Shown here: positions 25,012 to 37,475 of the stretch, piece after piece
Position numbering within the stretch: the first letter of the stretch is position 1
Layout of the letters: the number at the start of each line of letters is the position of its first letter
Source: Prevotella sp.
Lineage (GTDB): Bacteria; Bacteroidota; Bacteroidia; Bacteroidales; Bacteroidaceae
DNA length: 64,000 nt
Direction of reading: 5' to 3'
NCBI GenBank assembly: GCA_017471245.1
Contig: JAFUVB010000003.1
Span: 22,889-86,888 of the forward strand
Notes under the pieces: generated by a model
Told to the model about the DNA's origin: nothing
The model's database searches: none
What the model saw: the letters and a program-made list of their open reading frames with translations, nothing else
Made by a program: the position numbers and the translations under genes

Positions 25012-26907
25012 TTACAGGTGTAGCATGTTGTCCTCAATGAAGATTTCTTCTTCATCAATGAGGTAGGTGAGAGCAGCATGTAGCTTGTCGTGGGGGATGG
25101 AAAGCGTGTTCAGTTCTGTGATCAGATGCTTCTTCCCGTCGGAGAGCAGTTCCTTGATCAGCTCTTTGGCGGGCTTGATTTGCCGATCTGATAGATAGTC
25201 CTCACGATGTGCGATGCATACATCACATTGATCGCAGTCGTTTGATTTGGTTTCCCCGAAGTATCTCAACAGCTGCCGGCTACGGCAAACGTCATCGTTT
25301 TTGGCGTATTTGATTACCTCTTCGATGCGTTTTCTATATTGTTCCTTCCGGTCTTCATAGATTTCACGACCGATGATTATCCGTTCTGGGTCTTCTCTCC
25401 TTTCTGTATATGTGATGAAAGGGGTTTTACGCTGGGGAATGAAGCTCAGAATATGTTTTTCTGAAAGGTTTTTCAATATCATGTACACCTGTTGGGCGGT
25501 CTGTAGTCCAGCCTGTTGGGCAACAAAGGCTTCGTCGATGTATTCAAAATTGGTGAAGAGACCGCCGTAATTGCGGAGCAGGGCAGTGATCACATGAGTC
25601 TCTTTTTCCGTCAATGACTCTATTTGATAGAAGTCGTTCCGGTCGATTAAGAAATGCACACGTGCCTGATTATCCCGCTCTTCCGTATAATCAATGTATC
25701 CCGCCCTGGTGAGAATCTTCAGGGCAGCATCGGTCTGGATGGGGAAATGCTTGAATGTGGCGCAGAATTTGTCGATGTCGAAGACGAAAGATGCCCCGTA
25801 TCCACTGCCGATACCAATCTGATAATAGTAAGCCAAGTGTTCGTAGATCTCCCTGATATAGCTTTTTTCAGGGAAGGTGTCTGATATGCGTTTGTTCAGT
25901 TTGCGTTCATCGCTGTCGTTATACAGTAGTACGGCGTATGATTTTCGTCCATCGCGGCCGGCGCGTCCTGCCTCTTGGAAATAGGCTTCTAATGAGTCGG
26001 GGCAGTCGAAATGGATGACAATGCGCACATCTGCCTTGTCGATGCCCATGCCAAAGGCATTGGTGGCAACCATGATGCGCACTCTGTCGTCGTGCCATTC
26101 CTTCTGTCTTTCATCACGAATGGCGCTGTCAAGGCCTGCATGATATGCCAAAGCGCTGATGCTATGCTTCATCAGCAGTTCGGCAATCTCCTTTGTGCGC
26201 TTCCTGCTTCTCACGTATACAATGCCGCAGCCATCCACGGAATTTAGAATATGGAGGAGTTCTTCATATTTGTCGGTAGTTTTCCTCACGATGTATGCCA
26301 GGTTCTTGCGCTCAAAACTCATCCTGAAGACATTCTTTTCCTTGAATCCGAGCCGCAGTTGTATGTCTTCAATCACCTGCGGTGTAGCTGTTGCGGTGAG
26401 CGCAAGTACGGGAACATTGGGCTTCAGCTTGCGTATGTTGGCTATTTTCAGGTAAGAAGGTCTGAAATCATATCCCCATTGACTGATGCAATGTGCTTCG
26501 TCAACGGTGATGATGCTCACCTTCATGTGGCGTAGTTTTGTCTGGAATAGTTCGGAGTCAAGGCGTTCAGGCGATACATACAGTATTTTCACGCCTCCGA
26601 AGATGCAGTTCTCCAAGGTGAGAACTATCTCTTCCTGCCTCATGCTGCCATAGATGGCTGCAGCCAAAATGCCTATTTTGCGCAGGTGGGTCACCTGATC
26701 TTTCATCAAGGCAATCAATGGAGTTATCACAATGCACACTCCGTCCATTGCCATTGCTGGTACTTGGAAAGTAATAGATTTGCCTCCACCGGTCGGCATC
26801 AGCCCCAACGTGTCTCTGCCGGCGCATATACTCTCGATGATATCGCGCTGTATACCGCGGAAGTCCTCATAATGCCAGTAATGGCGCAGTATGTCCCGGT
26901 ATGTCAT
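25012..26907 (-). CDS. recQ: ATP-dependent DNA helicase RecQ
   Basis: A 631-aa superfamily 2 helicase for recombination and fork repair. Walker A is LMPTGGGKSITFQVP, the DEAH box TVDEAHCISQWGYDFRP, and motif VI QEAGRAGRDG. The C-terminal zinc region includes CRSRQLLRYFG and CDQCDVC. Its ATG overlaps the recJ stop (ATGA), so recJ and recQ form one coupled unit. Confidence 0.95.
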   Translation of the reverse strand: MTYRDILRHYWHYEDFRGIQRDIIESICAGRDTLGLMPTGGGKSITFQVPAMAMDGVCIVITPLIALMKDQVTHLRKIGILAAAIYGSMRQEEIVLTLENCIFGGVKILYVSPERLDSELFQTKLRHMKVSIITVDEAHCISQWGYDFRPSYLKIANIRKLKPNVPVLALTATATPQVIEDIQLRLGFKEKNVFRMSFERKNLAYIVRKTTDKYEELLHILNSVDGCGIVYVRSRKRTKEIAELLMKHSISALAYHAGLDSAIRDERQKEWHDDRVRIMVATNAFGMGIDKADVRIVIHFDCPDSLEAYFQEAGRAGRDGRKSYAVLLYNDSDERKLNKRISDTFPEKSYIREIYEHLAYYYQIGIGSGYGASFVFDIDKFCATFKHFPIQTDAALKILTRAGYIDYTEERDNQARVHFLIDRNDFYQIESLTEKETHVITALLRNYGGLFTNFEYIDEAFVAQQAGLQTAQQVYMILKNLSEKHILSFIPQRKTPFITYTERREDPERIIIGREIYEDRKEQYRKRIEEVIKYAKNDDVCRSRQLLRYFGETKSNDCDQCDVCIAHREDYLSDRQIKPAKELIKELLSDGKKHLITELNTLSIPHDKLHAALTYLIDEEEIFIEDNMLHL

Positions 26908-28643
26908 TCCGTATCTTCGTCTTCTCCTTCTGCTGGTCGGATGTCCTCTATTTGCAGTTGAACGTCGTTGTGTTTGAACACATTGTCTTCGATGGTATAG
27001 GCGATGTCGAAGCTGCGCTTGCTCTTGATATAGCGTGCCGAGCCGCTTTGCCCGAAAGCAATGCCGTTCATCACGTTGTTCGACTTGGAGTCGACGAGCT
27101 CCAGTTTGATGTGTTCCTGATCGCGCCCAACCACCTTGCTCGTGCCGAAATCATAGACATCAACGGTGCTGAACAGCGGTTTCTGGTTGTCAGGACCGAA
27201 GGGACCGAACCGTTTCAGGTCGTTATGAAGCTTGCGGGTGATATCCTTGAAGTCGATTTCCGCATCAATATCGAGGATGGCTTCAATCTGTTGGGGCTCG
27301 ATATGCTCTTCTACATACTTTTGGAACCTGCGCCTGAACTCGGGAACATCTTTCCAACGGAGGGTGAGACCGGCAGCATACGTGTGGCCGCCAAAGTTGA
27401 TCAGCAAGTCGCGACAGCTCTTTATGGCGGAGTATACATCAAATCCTGTCACACTGCGAGCTGAGCCCGTGGCAAGGTCTTCATCACGTGTGAGAACCAC
27501 GGTAGGGCGGAAATAGATTTCGGTAAGGCGGGAGGCAACGATGCCGATCACGCCTTTCTTCCAGTTCTCATCGTAGAGAACAATGCTGGAATGGCGCTTT
27601 TGGCTTTCTATGCGAGCCACAATCTGGTTCGCCTCTTCCGTCATTTGCTTGTCGATATCCTTGCGCTGCTCGTTGTATTGGTTAATGTGCTTTGCCTTTT
27701 TCAGTGCTACGGCAAAGTCTTTTTCCACGAGAAGATCCACCGATTCCTTGCCGTTTTCCATTCGTCCGGATGCATTAATGCGCGGTCCGATTTTAAACAC
27801 GATGTCGCTCATGGATATGTCGCGACCATTCAGTCCGCAGATATCGATGATGGCTTTCAGTCCGATGTTGGGATTCTGATTCAGCTGTTTCAGCCCGTGG
27901 AATGCCAAAATCCTGTTCTCGTCGGTAACGGGAACGATGTCGGCTGCTATCGCCACGGCAACAAAATCGAGCAGGGGGATGAGGTTGGAGAATGGTATTC
28001 CGTTGTTTTTCGCAAATGCCTGCATAAACTTGAAGCCGACACCGCAACCGCAAAGATGCTTAAACGGAAACATGTCGTCGTCGCGTTTCGGGTTCAGAAT
28101 AGCCACTGCCGGGGGCATTTCTTCATCGGGAACGTGATGATCGCAAATAATGAAGTCGATGCCAAGGCTCTTGGCATACGCGATTTCTTCGATTGCCTTG
28201 ATTCCGCAATCGAGAATGATGATCAGTTTCACACCTGTTTCATAAGCAAAATCTATTCCTTTCTTGCTCACACCATATCCTTCATCGTAGCGGTCGGGGA
28301 TATAATAGTCTACATTGGAATAGAACTGCTGCAGAAACTTATACACCAGCGCCACGGCTGTGCATCCGTCTACATCATAATCACCGTACACAAGTATGCG
28401 CTCTTTGCGCCCCATGGCATCGTTCAAGCGGTCTACGGCCACATCCATATCCTTCATTAGGAAGGGGTTGATGAGGTCGTTTAGCTGGGGACGGAAGAAA
28501 CGCTTGGCTGCCGATTCGGTGGTAATGCCGCGCTTGATGAGTATCTGTGCCAAGATAGGAGAGATGCTCATCTTTGTTCCCAGCGCCTCAGCTGCTTTCT
28601 TTTCTTCTGGTGTAGGTGTTTGATAATTCCATTTGAAATGCAT
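26904..28643 (-). CDS. recJ: Single-stranded-DNA-specific exonuclease RecJ
   Basis: A 579-aa DHH/DHHA1 phosphoesterase, a 5'-3' exonuclease that works with RecQ in gap repair. The metal-binding motifs are LVYGDYDVDGCTAV, IILDCGIKAIEE and ICDHHVPDEE (DHH). DHHA1 includes GGHTYAAGLTL. First gene of the recJ-recQ pair. A TATCTTTG -7 box is on the minus strand at 28750-28743. Confidence 0.95.
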   Translation of the reverse strand: MHFKWNYQTPTPEEKKAAEALGTKMSISPILAQILIKRGITTESAAKRFFRPQLNDLINPFLMKDMDVAVDRLNDAMGRKERILVYGDYDVDGCTAVALVYKFLQQFYSNVDYYIPDRYDEGYGVSKKGIDFAYETGVKLIIILDCGIKAIEEIAYAKSLGIDFIICDHHVPDEEMPPAVAILNPKRDDDMFPFKHLCGCGVGFKFMQAFAKNNGIPFSNLIPLLDFVAVAIAADIVPVTDENRILAFHGLKQLNQNPNIGLKAIIDICGLNGRDISMSDIVFKIGPRINASGRMENGKESVDLLVEKDFAVALKKAKHINQYNEQRKDIDKQMTEEANQIVARIESQKRHSSIVLYDENWKKGVIGIVASRLTEIYFRPTVVLTRDEDLATGSARSVTGFDVYSAIKSCRDLLINFGGHTYAAGLTLRWKDVPEFRRRFQKYVEEHIEPQQIEAILDIDAEIDFKDITRKLHNDLKRFGPFGPDNQKPLFSTVDVYDFGTSKVVGRDQEHIKLELVDSKSNNVMNGIAFGQSGSARYIKSKRSFDIAYTIEDNVFKHNDVQLQIEDIRPAEGEDEDTE

Positions 28644-28742
28644 TTATATATTTTTTATTTTCCTTCGTAGACGGTATGCGAAAACGACCTGCAGCGATCA
28701 GAAATTGCTTTCTTGTTCTTGCAGGTACATAAAATCCGCGTC

Positions 28743-28750
28743 CAAAGATA
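28743..28750 (-). promoter_or_regulatory. -7 box of recJ-recQ
   Basis: TATCTTTG on the minus strand, 100 bp upstream of recJ, with no good -33 match. The 28644-28959 gap otherwise contains the terminator at 28895 and AT-rich sequence. Confidence 0.45.
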
Positions 28751-28894
28751 GCAAATAAATATGATATAGAAGACTTTTTTGCAAACTTTTTTCACAATTA
28801 CACCAAAAAAACTTGAAAAGAAGCCATGTGGCGCATGTTCTTAAAGATATTCTTCACGGATACGCATACTGAAAACAAAGAAAGATTGCAAAAA

Positions 28895-28931
28895 AAGCAG
28901 GCATGCCAACTCATATTTGGCATGCCTGCTT
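28895..28931 (-). terminator. Terminator of the C1 peptidase gene
   Basis: AAGCAGGCATGCCAA and TTGGCATGCCTGCTT are perfectly complementary (15 bp) around a 7-base loop. Read on the minus strand the hairpin is followed by a T-run. Confidence 0.9.
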
Positions 28932-28959
28932 GTGATGATTCACCTGCGGAATGATGGAA

Positions 28960-30159
28960 TCAGATGCCCATCTTCTTGCGGATATCCTTTGGAATGGCAT
29001 TTTTGTTAACCATGTAGTCCATGGTGTTGGCGGCAATGAAGGCCTTGGTCATATACCAGATTCCCTTGAACTCGCCACTGGAACCCCATGAGTTCTTTAC
29101 CATATAGTATTCTTTTCCGTTCTGGTCCTTGGCAATTCCGTAGATCAGCATGCCATGGTCGTCGGTCAGTTCCCAGTTGTCGAAGCGCTGCTGGCGCATC
29201 TCCTGTGTCGGTGTAATCTCAGGAACAGTGCAGCCCAGCTTGTCGATTTCATTCTTCTTGGCTGTCGGAGTGAGTTTCAGCCAGCGTGCCATGTCGCTTC
29301 CGGCAAGGCTGTTTTCTGCAGCTTTGTTATCGATGGCGTATGCCAGACCCTGACGTGTGAAGCCTTCTTCCGACACATCTCCGCCCCAAGCAACGGTGTA
29401 GCCCTGCTCGATAGCGTTGTCGATGATGCGCATCATCTCATCCATTGGCAAGTTCCATGACAGCGGGTTGCGCCAGTTGTCTTGCACTTCAACGGCAAAC
29501 TTTGTATAGAAAGGATGATGGGTGTAGCTTGTGATGGTCACATAATCGTCGAGATTGATGCCGAGGCTGGCAGCAAAAGACTGCGGAGTATACTTCTTTC
29601 CCTCATATGTGAATTCCTCGGGGCATTTGCCGAGATAAGCATCGAGAATGCCTTGGAAGCCTACTTTCCATTGGTTGCTGATGGTCTTGGCCTTGCTGCG
29701 GGCAACTGCGCTCACGTAAGGCTCAAGCACTGAGAAGAATTCATTGAAGTTGAAGAGCGTGTCGCCATAGAGACTGCCCGGTGCCGGCATTGCATCTTCG
29801 GGGCAGATGCCGTAGTTCTGCAGTGCATAAAGCACGTCGTAGGCAGCGCCACCCTGTGCAAATTGGCAGTCGCCATGCAGGCGAACCACCTGAACAGCGC
29901 GATCCAAGTAGGTCTTGTTGCATACAAAAGCCTCGCAGAGGTCGTATGTCTTGCCTGTTTTCTTCAGAATCTCTGCCTCAAAATAGGAAAGTGTGGAGTA
30001 GTTCCAGCAGGTTCCGCTTCGGTTTTGGTTCTTGATGCTTGTGATGGGGTTCTCTTTAATGGTTGTGAACACAGGTTTGTTAGGGTTTTCTTTCTTTTCC
30101 TGTGCCATGGCGCTTGTAGCGATCAACGCTGTAAGCGCAAGTACTAAGATTTTCTTCAT
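28960..30159 (-). CDS. Secreted C1B (bleomycin hydrolase-like) cysteine peptidase
   Basis: A 399-aa papain-clan aminopeptidase. Residues 1-19 are a signal peptide (MKKILVLALTALIATSAMA). The catalytic Cys is in NQNRSGTCWNYSTLSYFEAE, His in TDDHGMLIYG, and Asn in MVKNSWGSSG. Start at MKKILVL (30159); the longer in-frame extension adds an unlikely leader. Export to the periplasm suggests peptide nutrition, in line with the aminopeptidase gene beside it. Confidence 0.9.
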   Translation of the reverse strand: MKKILVLALTALIATSAMAQEKKENPNKPVFTTIKENPITSIKNQNRSGTCWNYSTLSYFEAEILKKTGKTYDLCEAFVCNKTYLDRAVQVVRLHGDCQFAQGGAAYDVLYALQNYGICPEDAMPAPGSLYGDTLFNFNEFFSVLEPYVSAVARSKAKTISNQWKVGFQGILDAYLGKCPEEFTYEGKKYTPQSFAASLGINLDDYVTITSYTHHPFYTKFAVEVQDNWRNPLSWNLPMDEMMRIIDNAIEQGYTVAWGGDVSEEGFTRQGLAYAIDNKAAENSLAGSDMARWLKLTPTAKKNEIDKLGCTVPEITPTQEMRQQRFDNWELTDDHGMLIYGIAKDQNGKEYYMVKNSWGSSGEFKGIWYMTKAFIAANTMDYMVNKNAIPKDIRKKMGI

Positions 30160-30206
30160 TGTTAGATAAATTAAGTTATTGGTTGTTTTCTTATAATTAT
30201 GCGTAA

Positions 30207-31604
30207 TTAGTTGTTTGCCATGAATGCCTCCACGTCCTTGGGATGATATGGAATCAAGTCTTTTCCTAAGAATCGGCAACCTTCTTTTGTGATGAGGATG
30301 TCGTCTTCAAGGCGTATACCACCGAAGTCTTTATAGGTTTCCAGCAGGTCATAATTGATGAAATCCTTGTGCAGACCTTGTGAGCGCCAGTCGTCGATCA
30401 ATGCTGGAATAAAGTAAATACCTGGTTCGTCGGTCATCACGAAGCCTTCCTGGAGTCGCTTTCCGCACCGCAATGCGTTTGTTCCAAATTGCGTACTTGG
30501 CTGTATTTCTTCATCAAATCCCACGTAATTCTGCCCAAGACCCTCCATGTCGTGAACATCCATGCCCATCATGTGGCCGAGTCCGTGGGGCAGGAACATG
30601 GCATGTGCGCCTGCTTGTACGGCTTCTTCGGTGTCGCCTTTCATCAATCCTAACTCCTTGAGCTTGTCTGTCATGAGCCGGCACACATTCATGTGAACGT
30701 CATACCATAGCACTCCCGGCTTGGCAACTTCCAAAGCATAGTCGTGGCATGCCTCTACGATGCTGTAAATCTCCAGTTGGCGCTGGCTGAATTTGCCGTT
30801 AACGGGGTATGTGCGCGTATTGTCGGAGCAATAGTTCTCTGCATTTTCGGCTCCTGCATCACAGAGTGCCAGGCGCCCGCTCTCCAGTATATTGTATGAA
30901 GGATTGCCGTGCATGATCTCGCCATGCTGCGTGAATATGGTGGCAAAGCTCTCGTGCTCGCCGAGCGAATGTGCCATTCCGTCCACCTGACCGCCGATAT
31001 ATTTTTCGGTGAGTCCCGGTTTGGTAAGTCTCATGGCATGTGTATGCATCTGGTAACCGATGGCGCAAGCCTTCTCAATCTCAGCAATCTCGATGTCGGT
31101 CTTGCATTGGCGCATCTTCACAACGGCCTTGATCAGCTCCACCGAAGCAGCTTCTTTCTGCTGGTTGGGATGAATGCCGAGCAAATCCATGATCTGAATC
31201 TTCGTGTCGAAGCGATAGGGTGGCAGGAAATGGATTCTGCGGTTCTGCTTCTGGGCATCTTTGCAGATGCGCTGCAGCTCTTTCATGGGAGCCGACTGTG
31301 CCACTGCGACCTGTTCTGCCAGATTGCTCACGCTGTCAACGCTGCCATACCACACGATGTCTTCGATGTCGATGTCGTCGCCGATCAGCATTTCGCAGTC
31401 GTTGTCGATGTCAATCACGCCCACCAGACCGTCTCTTCTCTGTCCGAAATAGTAAAGGAAAGAAGAGTCCTGACGGAATGGATAGTATCCGTTGTTGGGA
31501 TAATTACAAGGCGATTCGTTGTTTCCGAAAAGAATGATAATGCCGCTCTTCACTAACTTCTTCAGTTCAGAGCGCCGGTTTGAATAGACTTCTTTGTTAA
31601 ACAT
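30207..31604 (-). CDS. Xaa-Pro aminopeptidase (M24, aminopeptidase P type)
   Basis: A 465-aa cytoplasmic metallopeptidase that removes N-terminal residues before proline. The N-terminal AMP_N domain (RRSELKKLVKSGIIILFGN) precedes the pita-bread catalytic domain. Metal ligands are in ALCDAGAENAENYCSDNTRT (two Asp), FLPHGLGHMMGMDVHD (His), FVMTDEPGIYF (Glu) and GIRLEDDILIT (Glu). It lies 47 bp upstream of the C1 peptidase on the same strand. Confidence 0.92.
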   Translation of the reverse strand: MFNKEVYSNRRSELKKLVKSGIIILFGNNESPCNYPNNGYYPFRQDSSFLYYFGQRRDGLVGVIDIDNDCEMLIGDDIDIEDIVWYGSVDSVSNLAEQVAVAQSAPMKELQRICKDAQKQNRRIHFLPPYRFDTKIQIMDLLGIHPNQQKEAASVELIKAVVKMRQCKTDIEIAEIEKACAIGYQMHTHAMRLTKPGLTEKYIGGQVDGMAHSLGEHESFATIFTQHGEIMHGNPSYNILESGRLALCDAGAENAENYCSDNTRTYPVNGKFSQRQLEIYSIVEACHDYALEVAKPGVLWYDVHMNVCRLMTDKLKELGLMKGDTEEAVQAGAHAMFLPHGLGHMMGMDVHDMEGLGQNYVGFDEEIQPSTQFGTNALRCGKRLQEGFVMTDEPGIYFIPALIDDWRSQGLHKDFINYDLLETYKDFGGIRLEDDILITKEGCRFLGKDLIPYHPKDVEAFMANN

Positions 31605-31727
31605 GGTTTATCTTAAGTGTTATAATAATTGCGGCAAAGTTACAAATTAAAAATGACATGCTATCGCAGATTACTGATAAATAATCAAAAAATATGAAAA
31701 ATGGGATTATCAGGCGGCACTTCTTGC

Positions 31728-32405
31728 TCAGTCTTTCAGCAGGTCGGGCCGCAGTTTGCGTGTCCGTTCCAGTGCCTGATCCATTTCCCACTGCTTGATT
31801 TTCGCCTCATGGCCGCTCAACAGGATATCGGGAACCTTCCATCCTTTATATTCTGCCGGTCGAGTGTAGATGGGAGCAGCCAGCAAATCGTCCTGAAAGC
31901 AGTCGGAGAGTGCACTCTGTTCGTCACCGACAACGCCGGGAATGATTCTCACGATGGCATCTGCCATGACTGCGGCAGCCAGTTCTCCGCCGGTAAGCAC
32001 GTAGTCGCCGATGCTGATTTCACGTGTAATGAGATGATCGCGCACGCGTTGGTCGATTCCTTTATAGTGTCCGCAGAGGATGATGAGGTTCTCTTTCAGC
32101 GACAGATCGTTGGCAACGTGTTGGTTGAACTGCTCTCCGTCGGGCGAAGTGAATATCACCTCATCGTAATCACGCTCTTTTTTCAATGCAGAAATGCAGC
32201 GGTCGATGGGTTCTATCTGCATCACCATACCGGCAAATCCCCCGTAAGGATAGTCGTCAACTCTGCGCCATTTGTCTAAAGTGTAGTCGCGCAGGTTGTG
32301 CAAGTGTATCTCCGCCAGTCCTTTCTTTTCTGCCCTGGCAAGTATCGACTCATGAACGAAGCCCTCAATCATTTCGGGCAAAACGGTAATAATGTCAATT
32401 CTCAT
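31728..32405 (-). CDS. trmD: tRNA (guanine-N1)-methyltransferase
   Basis: A 225-aa SPOUT methyltransferase that makes m1G37. N-terminus [16 protein letters not shown]; the trefoil-knot AdoMet site is [15 protein letters not shown] followed by [34 protein letters not shown] is the usual C-terminal substrate motif. Length fits the family. Confidence 0.97.
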   Translation of the reverse strand: MRIDIITVLPEMIEGFVHESILARAEKKGLAEIHLHNLRDYTLDKWRRVDDYPYGGFAGMVMQIEPIDRCISALKKERDYDEVIFTSPDGEQFNQHVANDLSLKENLIILCGHYKGIDQRVRDHLITREISIGDYVLTGGELAAAVMADAIVRIIPGVVGDEQSALSDCFQDDLLAAPIYTRPAEYKGWKVPDILLSGHEAKIKQWEMDQALERTRKLRPDLLKD

Positions 32406-32541
32406 GTTTGCAAAGGTACGAAATAAAAGTTAAGTACAGGGTTTTGAATGCTTAAAAATCACTAAATTGTTGATTATACGCAAGAACGTAAAAAGCATTT
32501 TTTTCGTATTTTTGCATACGAACCATTAATTTTTTGAAAGT

Positions 32542-32853
32542 ATGTCAAAGACAATTGAACTGCAAATCGGAAAGAGTCAGACCCTGATAGATGGTCTGCG
32601 CAAGAACTTGGAAGAACTAAAAGCACGCGGTATCAGCGATGCCGATCTCAACAAAATGAGCGAAGAGCTGGATTTGCTGAGCAAGTGCAACTCTGAATGC
32701 GATGCTTTGCGGGCTGAGCTTTCATTGAAAGTGAAGAAAATGAATGCCGTCCTCAACGACGTGAAGGATAGCTTTGCTGCGAAAAAGAGAATCATCAAGG
32801 TGAACTATCCTCAGGAGGCATGGGCGAATTATGGCGTGATGGACAAGCGCTGA
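32542..32853 (+). CDS. Small coiled-coil protein, unknown function
   Basis: A 103-aa protein that is almost entirely helical with heptad-like Leu/Met spacing (QTLIDGLRKNLEELKARGIS, LNKMSEELDLLSKCNSECDA). The C-terminus ends PQEAWANYGVMDKR. No enzyme motif. A TATTTTTG -7 box (32507-32514) lies just upstream. Good codon use and a clean promoter support a real gene. Confidence 0.7.
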   Translation: MSKTIELQIGKSQTLIDGLRKNLEELKARGISDADLNKMSEELDLLSKCNSECDALRAELSLKVKKMNAVLNDVKDSFAAKKRIIKVNYPQEAWANYGVMDKR

Positions 32854-32889
32854 CAGCCATTTCCCTCTGATGTCACTATGCATAATGAG

Positions 32890-33039
32890 CAAAGAGGGCA
32901 TGTTTAAATGAAACCACAACGGATTTCACGGATATTACGGATTTAAGTCATGCTGATAATCAGGTACTTTAATAATCCGTGAAATCCGTGAAATCCGTTG
33001 TCTCTATAGGAATGTCTGTATTATGAAACACCCTCTTTG
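32890..33039. repeat. MITE-like hairpin element, copy 1
   Basis: Outer inverted ends CAAAGAGGGCATGTTT and AACACCCTCTTTG. Inner arms ACAACGGATTTCACGGAT (32916-32933) face AATCCGTGAAATCCGTTGT (end 33001), with CTGATAATCAG (32953-32963) in the loop. It lies between the convergent coiled-coil and buk genes and could end transcription from both sides. Confidence 0.8.
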
Positions 33040-33112
33040 ATAATTAACGCTCTACAGGATGCGCGGCTTGGATGTGCTGCGCATTGTCTTGAAAACGGTT
33101 GTGCGCGTTTCG

Positions 33113-34174
33113 TTATTGATAGTCTTTGATCTCCTGTTGCCCGGTCATTGCTCGATAGGCATTGTGGGCAAGAGCCGTCAGTTCGTCTTCGCCGGGATAT
33201 ACAAACACAGGTGCCAGATAGCTCAAGCGTTCTTCTAATCCGCCGGTGACATATTTGCTGTTCGAGATGGCGCCCGTTAGCAGGATGGCATCCACATGTC
33301 CGTTGGTGACGGGAGCTAACGAACCCAAGTATCGTGCTATCTGATAGATCATGGCATCGAGCACCAATTTGGCGTGAGCATCACCCTCGGCAATGCGCTT
33401 TTCCACCTCTCTGCAGTCGTTGGTTCCCAGATGTGCGGTCAGTCCACTGTGGCCGTTGATCTTTCGGAGCATCTCTTCCTCAGTGTATTGCCCGCTGTAG
33501 CAGAGCTTGATAAGTTGTGCCGACGGCAGCGTTCCCGTACGTGACGGAGTGAACGGACCATGTCCGCCCAGTGCGTCGGAGCACTCGATGGCGCGCCCGT
33601 TGTGGTGTATGGCGAATGAGATTCCGCTTCCCATGTGGCACACAATGAGGGTTTGCTCTTCGTATTTCACACCGTGCTCCCGGCAATAGCGCTTTGCTAT
33701 CTCGCGTTGGTTCAGTGCATGCCAGATGGTTTGGTGGGGCATTTCGGGCAAACCGGTAATTCTTGCGATGTCGTCGAGCTCGTCGACCACGCCCGGATCT
33801 ACGGTAAATGCGCGGCAGCCGGGTATATCCTTGGCGAGACTCAGTGCAAGAAGCGACCCCAGATTGCATGCATGGTGCAGTCGTGGGTGCTTGGTGTCCT
33901 CGATTACTTTGTCGTTCAGTTCATAGACACCGCTTTCTATGGGTTTCACTAATCCGCCTCTGCCAACGACAACATCAAAGTCGAGCTTGTATCCGTTGCG
34001 TTCCAGTTCTTCCACAAGTTTCTCCCTGCGGTAGGGGAACTCATCCATGATAAACGGATAGCGGCACAATTCCTCGAAGGGATGGTTGATGGTGGAATGC
34101 CAATCCAATTCTTCATCAATGAACACACCAATCTTGGTGGATATCATTCCTGGGTTAATGGCAAGTATCTTCAT
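33113..34174 (-). CDS. buk: Butyrate kinase
   Basis: A 353-aa ASKHA-fold acyl kinase that makes ATP from butyryl phosphate (or a branched acyl phosphate). N-terminal ILAINPGMISTKIGVF is the phosphate-1 loop; LIVCHMGSGISFAIHHNGRA and VDAILLTGAISNSKYV are adenosine/phosphate motifs. Partner gene ptb lies 33 bp upstream, the normal pairing. Confidence 0.94.
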   Translation of the reverse strand: MKILAINPGMISTKIGVFIDEELDWHSTINHPFEELCRYPFIMDEFPYRREKLVEELERNGYKLDFDVVVGRGGLVKPIESGVYELNDKVIEDTKHPRLHHACNLGSLLALSLAKDIPGCRAFTVDPGVVDELDDIARITGLPEMPHQTIWHALNQREIAKRYCREHGVKYEEQTLIVCHMGSGISFAIHHNGRAIECSDALGGHGPFTPSRTGTLPSAQLIKLCYSGQYTEEEMLRKINGHSGLTAHLGTNDCREVEKRIAEGDAHAKLVLDAMIYQIARYLGSLAPVTNGHVDAILLTGAISNSKYVTGGLEERLSYLAPVFVYPGEDELTALAHNAYRAMTGQQEIKDYQ

Positions 34175-34207
34175 AATATAAATATGTGTAATGTTTTTCC
34201 GGCAATG

Positions 34208-35062
34208 TTATTTATACTGTGCTTGCAGGCACGCCATGGCGAGACTGTTGTACTTTGTCTCAGCTGTGTCGGCGCGGGATGTGAGTGTTATGGGGCATGA
34301 AGTTCCTTGCAGGCCCACGGCAAGCTTGGTATCTGTGAATGCAGTCAGTGTCTTGTAGTATACGTTGCCTGCCTCAATGTCGGGCATGATCACTGCATCG
34401 GCGTTGCCTTCGAGCGGACTCTTGATGCCTTTTATGTCGGCTGATTCCTTGTCAACGGCGCATTTCAGGTCGGTCGGACCATCTATGATGGCGTTTCCGA
34501 ACTCTCCTGCCTGGCACATTTCCACGATTTTCTGGTAGTCGAGCGTAATGGGGAATTTGGGCGAAACCTTTTCCGTGCAGTGCACCAGGGCGATGCGCGG
34601 CTGCTCGATGCCATATACCCGGCAGAGACTGATCACGTATTTGATCATGGCAATGCGCTGTTCGAGCGTGGGGAAGGGAATGACAGCAGCGTCGCTCATG
34701 AACAGCAGCTTGTGGTAAGCGGGGATTTGCATGGCGCTCACATGCGAAAGCACATTGCCAACAGGCAGAAGACCCTCTTCGCGATTGTCTTTATTGATGA
34801 TGGCACGCAAGAGAACGTCGGTGTTCAAGATGCCTTTCATCACCACTTCTGCCTCGCCGCGGTGTACGCGACGTACGGCCTCGGCTGCCGATTCCTCAAC
34901 AGTGGAGAGATGAATGTTGGTCACTTCGGCCCATCCTTCGCTGGTTGCTCTTTCTATTGCCTCACGAGAATGGTCATCGTTTGCTTCTACTGATACTACG
35001 CGACATCGTTTTCCGTTTTTCAGTCGCTCGGTTAGTTCACTAAAATCTTTAATAATATCCAT
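34208..35062 (-). CDS. ptb: Phosphate butyryltransferase
   Basis: A 284-aa phosphotransacylase that converts butyryl-CoA to butyryl phosphate for Buk. Motifs include AEVVMKGILNTDVLLRAIIN and ADAVIMPDIEAGNVYYKTLT, and VGLQGTSCPITLTSRADTAE near the C-terminus. Start MDIIKDFSEL (35062); the longer frame runs into the promoter. The pair may serve branched-chain acyl-CoA as well as butyryl-CoA. Confidence 0.94.
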   Translation of the reverse strand: MDIIKDFSELTERLKNGKRCRVVSVEANDDHSREAIERATSEGWAEVTNIHLSTVEESAAEAVRRVHRGEAEVVMKGILNTDVLLRAIINKDNREEGLLPVGNVLSHVSAMQIPAYHKLLFMSDAAVIPFPTLEQRIAMIKYVISLCRVYGIEQPRIALVHCTEKVSPKFPITLDYQKIVEMCQAGEFGNAIIDGPTDLKCAVDKESADIKGIKSPLEGNADAVIMPDIEAGNVYYKTLTAFTDTKLAVGLQGTSCPITLTSRADTAETKYNSLAMACLQAQYK

Positions 35063-35081
35063 GGTATCATAATATTTACTG

Positions 35082-35113
35082 CAAATGTAGTGATTTTCTT
35101 TCTTTCCACCAAA
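35082..35113 (-). promoter_or_regulatory. Promoter of ptb-buk
   Basis: On the minus strand TTTG (35113-35110), exactly 20 bp, TACATTTG (35089-35082). Confidence 0.75.
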
Positions 35114-35233
35114 TAATTCAGAAAAAAATGCACAAATTGGCGAAAAATGTGCCGAAAAGGGTGATTTCGATGGCTTTCGCCGCCCGCATTGTCGTGTGTT
35201 TTCCACCATGTTGAGTGCCGCCCAAGCAGGGGT

Positions 35234-37471
<2,238 letters not shown>

Positions 37472-37475
37472 AGCT